Shown here one piece after another: positions 62,914 to 64,000 of a DNA stretch of 64,000 nt (position 1 is its first letter; each line of letters opens with the position of its first letter). The DNA is from Pseudomonas muyukensis (GTDB taxonomy: Bacteria; Pseudomonadota; Gammaproteobacteria; Pseudomonadales; Pseudomonadaceae), in assembly GCF_019139535.1 (NCBI RefSeq), contig NZ_CP077073.1, forward strand, positions 137,501-201,500, read 5' to 3'. Under the pieces are notes generated by a model. It made no database searches. It was not told the origin of the DNA and saw nothing but the letters and a program-made list of their open reading frames with translations. A program made the position numbers and the translations under genes.

Positions 62914-64000
62914 ATGAACAAGAACAACCGCCACCCCGCCGACGGCAAGAAACCCATCACCATCTTCGGCCCGGACTTCCCCTTCGCCTTCGACGACTGG
63001 CTGGAGCACCCAGCCGGCCTGGGCAGCATCCCCAAGGAGCGCCATGGCGAAGAGGTGGCGATCGTCGGTGGCGGCATCGCCGGGTTGGTGGCGGCCTACG
63101 AACTGATGAAGCTGGGCCTCAAGCCGGTGGTGTACGAAGCCTCCAAGCTCGGCGGCCGGCTGCGCTCGCAAGCCTTCAACGGCACCGACGGCATCGTCGC
63201 CGAACTGGGCGGCATGCGCTTTCCGGTGTCGTCCACGGCCTTCTACCATTACGTCGACAAACTGGGCCTGGAGACCAAACCCTTCCCCAACCCGCTGACC
63301 CCTGCCTCGGGCAGCACGGTGATCGACCTCGAAGGCCAGACCTACTACGCCGAAAAATCCGCCGACCTGCCGCCACTGTTCCACGAGGTGGCCGACGCCT
63401 GGGCCGACGCCCTGGAAAGCGGCGCGCAATTCGGCGATATCCAGCAGGCCATTCGCGACCGCGACGTGCCGCGCCTGAAAGACCTGTGGAACAAGCTGGT
63501 GCCGTTGTGGGACGACCGCACCTTCTACGATTTCGTCGCCACCTCGCGCTCGTTCGCCAAGCTCAGCTTCCAGCACCGCGAGGTGTTCGGCCAGGTGGGC
63601 TTCGGCACCGGTGGCTGGGACTCGGACTTCCCCAACTCGATGCTGGAAATCTTCCGTGTGGTGATGACCAACTGCGACGACCACCAGCACCTGGTGGTCG
63701 GCGGTGTCGAGCAGGTGCCCCAGGGCATCTGGCGCCATGTGCCGGAGCGATGCGCCCACTGGCCGGCCGGCACCAGCCTCAGCGGCCTGCATGGCGGCGC
63801 GCCACGCACCGGGGTCAAGCGCATCGCCCGCGCCACCGATGGTCGCCTGGCAGTCACCGACAACTACGGCGACGTGCGCCACTACGCAGCGGTGCTCACC
63901 ACCTGCCAGAGCTGGCTGCTGACCACCCAGATCGACTGCGAGGAGTCGCTGTTCTCGCAGAAGATGTGGATGGCCCTGGACCGTACCCGCTACATGCAGT
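62914..64000 (+). CDS. davB: Lysine 2-monooxygenase (DavB), partial at the window edge
   Basis: The first 362 residues of a flavin amine oxidase family enzyme that converts L-lysine to 5-aminovaleramide. The FAD-binding motif is VAIVGGGIAGLVAAYELM (about residues 48-65), followed by VVYEASKLGGRLRSQ and ELGGMRFPVSS. The protein runs past the window end (about 200 residues missing, by comparison with the 560-residue P. putida enzyme). The next gene should be davA, which makes 5-aminovalerate. Confidence 0.93.
   Translation, partial: MNKNNRHPADGKKPITIFGPDFPFAFDDWLEHPAGLGSIPKERHGEEVAIVGGGIAGLVAAYELMKLGLKPVVYEASKLGGRLRSQAFNGTDGIVAELGGMRFPVSSTAFYHYVDKLGLETKPFPNPLTPASGSTVIDLEGQTYYAEKSADLPPLFHEVADAWADALESGAQFGDIQQAIRDRDVPRLKDLWNKLVPLWDDRTFYDFVATSRSFAKLSFQHREVFGQVGFGTGGWDSDFPNSMLEIFRVVMTNCDDHQHLVVGGVEQVPQGIWRHVPERCAHWPAGTSLSGLHGGAPRTGVKRIARATDGRLAVTDNYGDVRHYAAVLTTCQSWLLTTQIDCEESLFSQKMWMALDRTRYMQ

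Overview
The window is a chromosomal segment of a GC-rich gammaproteobacterium, almost certainly a member of the Pseudomonas putida group. Diagnostic points are the split tryptophan loci (trpE apart from trpGDC), an EstP-type autotransporter esterase between them, the rpsU-dnaG-rpoD block, an RmcA-like GGDEF/EAL protein beside a CAU tRNA, a davB-type lysine monooxygenase at the right edge, and many P. putida-type REP palindromes. No rRNA operon, CRISPR array, prophage or integrase was seen.

Layout, left to right. 0-9.4 kb: start of tyrS, an M23 peptidase, anmK, erpA, argC, hemJ, a flavin oxidoreductase, an SDR protein, a HIT protein, coq7 and a membrane protein. 9.4-19.4 kb: OsmC, a Crp/Vfr regulator, a lipoate-ligase-like protein, trpCDG with a Trp-codon leader peptide, estP, trpE, gph (whose 3' end encodes a second Trp-rich leader) and rpe. 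19.6-27.3 kb: a four-gene ABC importer of the polyamine/GABA/5-aminovalerate type and its two-component system (agt-like). 27.4-31 kb: a DUF3530-type protein, djlA, and the murU-amgK cell-wall recycling pair. 31-38.7 kb: lptD-surA-pdxA-rsmA-apaG-apaH-glpE. 39-46 kb: prkA-yeaH-spoVR, cca, folK-folB, plsY. 46.6-56.3 kb: tsaD, rpsU, dnaG, rpoD, rmcA and tRNA-Ile2(CAU).

From 56.4 to 62.8 kb the content becomes accessory. It holds a TetR regulator with two matching operator-like palindromes; a thioredoxin plus split YeeE/YedE transporter; two small coupled unknown genes; a lipoprotein; a 165-bp MITE-like element; a coupled two-gene unit starting with a PD-(D/E)XK nuclease-fold protein; an Lrp/AsnC regulator; and a HigB2/HigA2 toxin-antitoxin pair lodged between that regulator and davB.

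Functional themes: peptidoglycan recycling (M23 peptidase, AnmK, AmgK, MurU), outer-membrane biogenesis (LptD, SurA), tryptophan synthesis under apparent leader-peptide control, and a lysine/5-aminovalerate theme (agt-like importer with its sensor, davB with its likely Lrp regulator). The most novel-looking material lies at 56.3-62.9 kb. All assignments come from reading the sequence; no database search was run.
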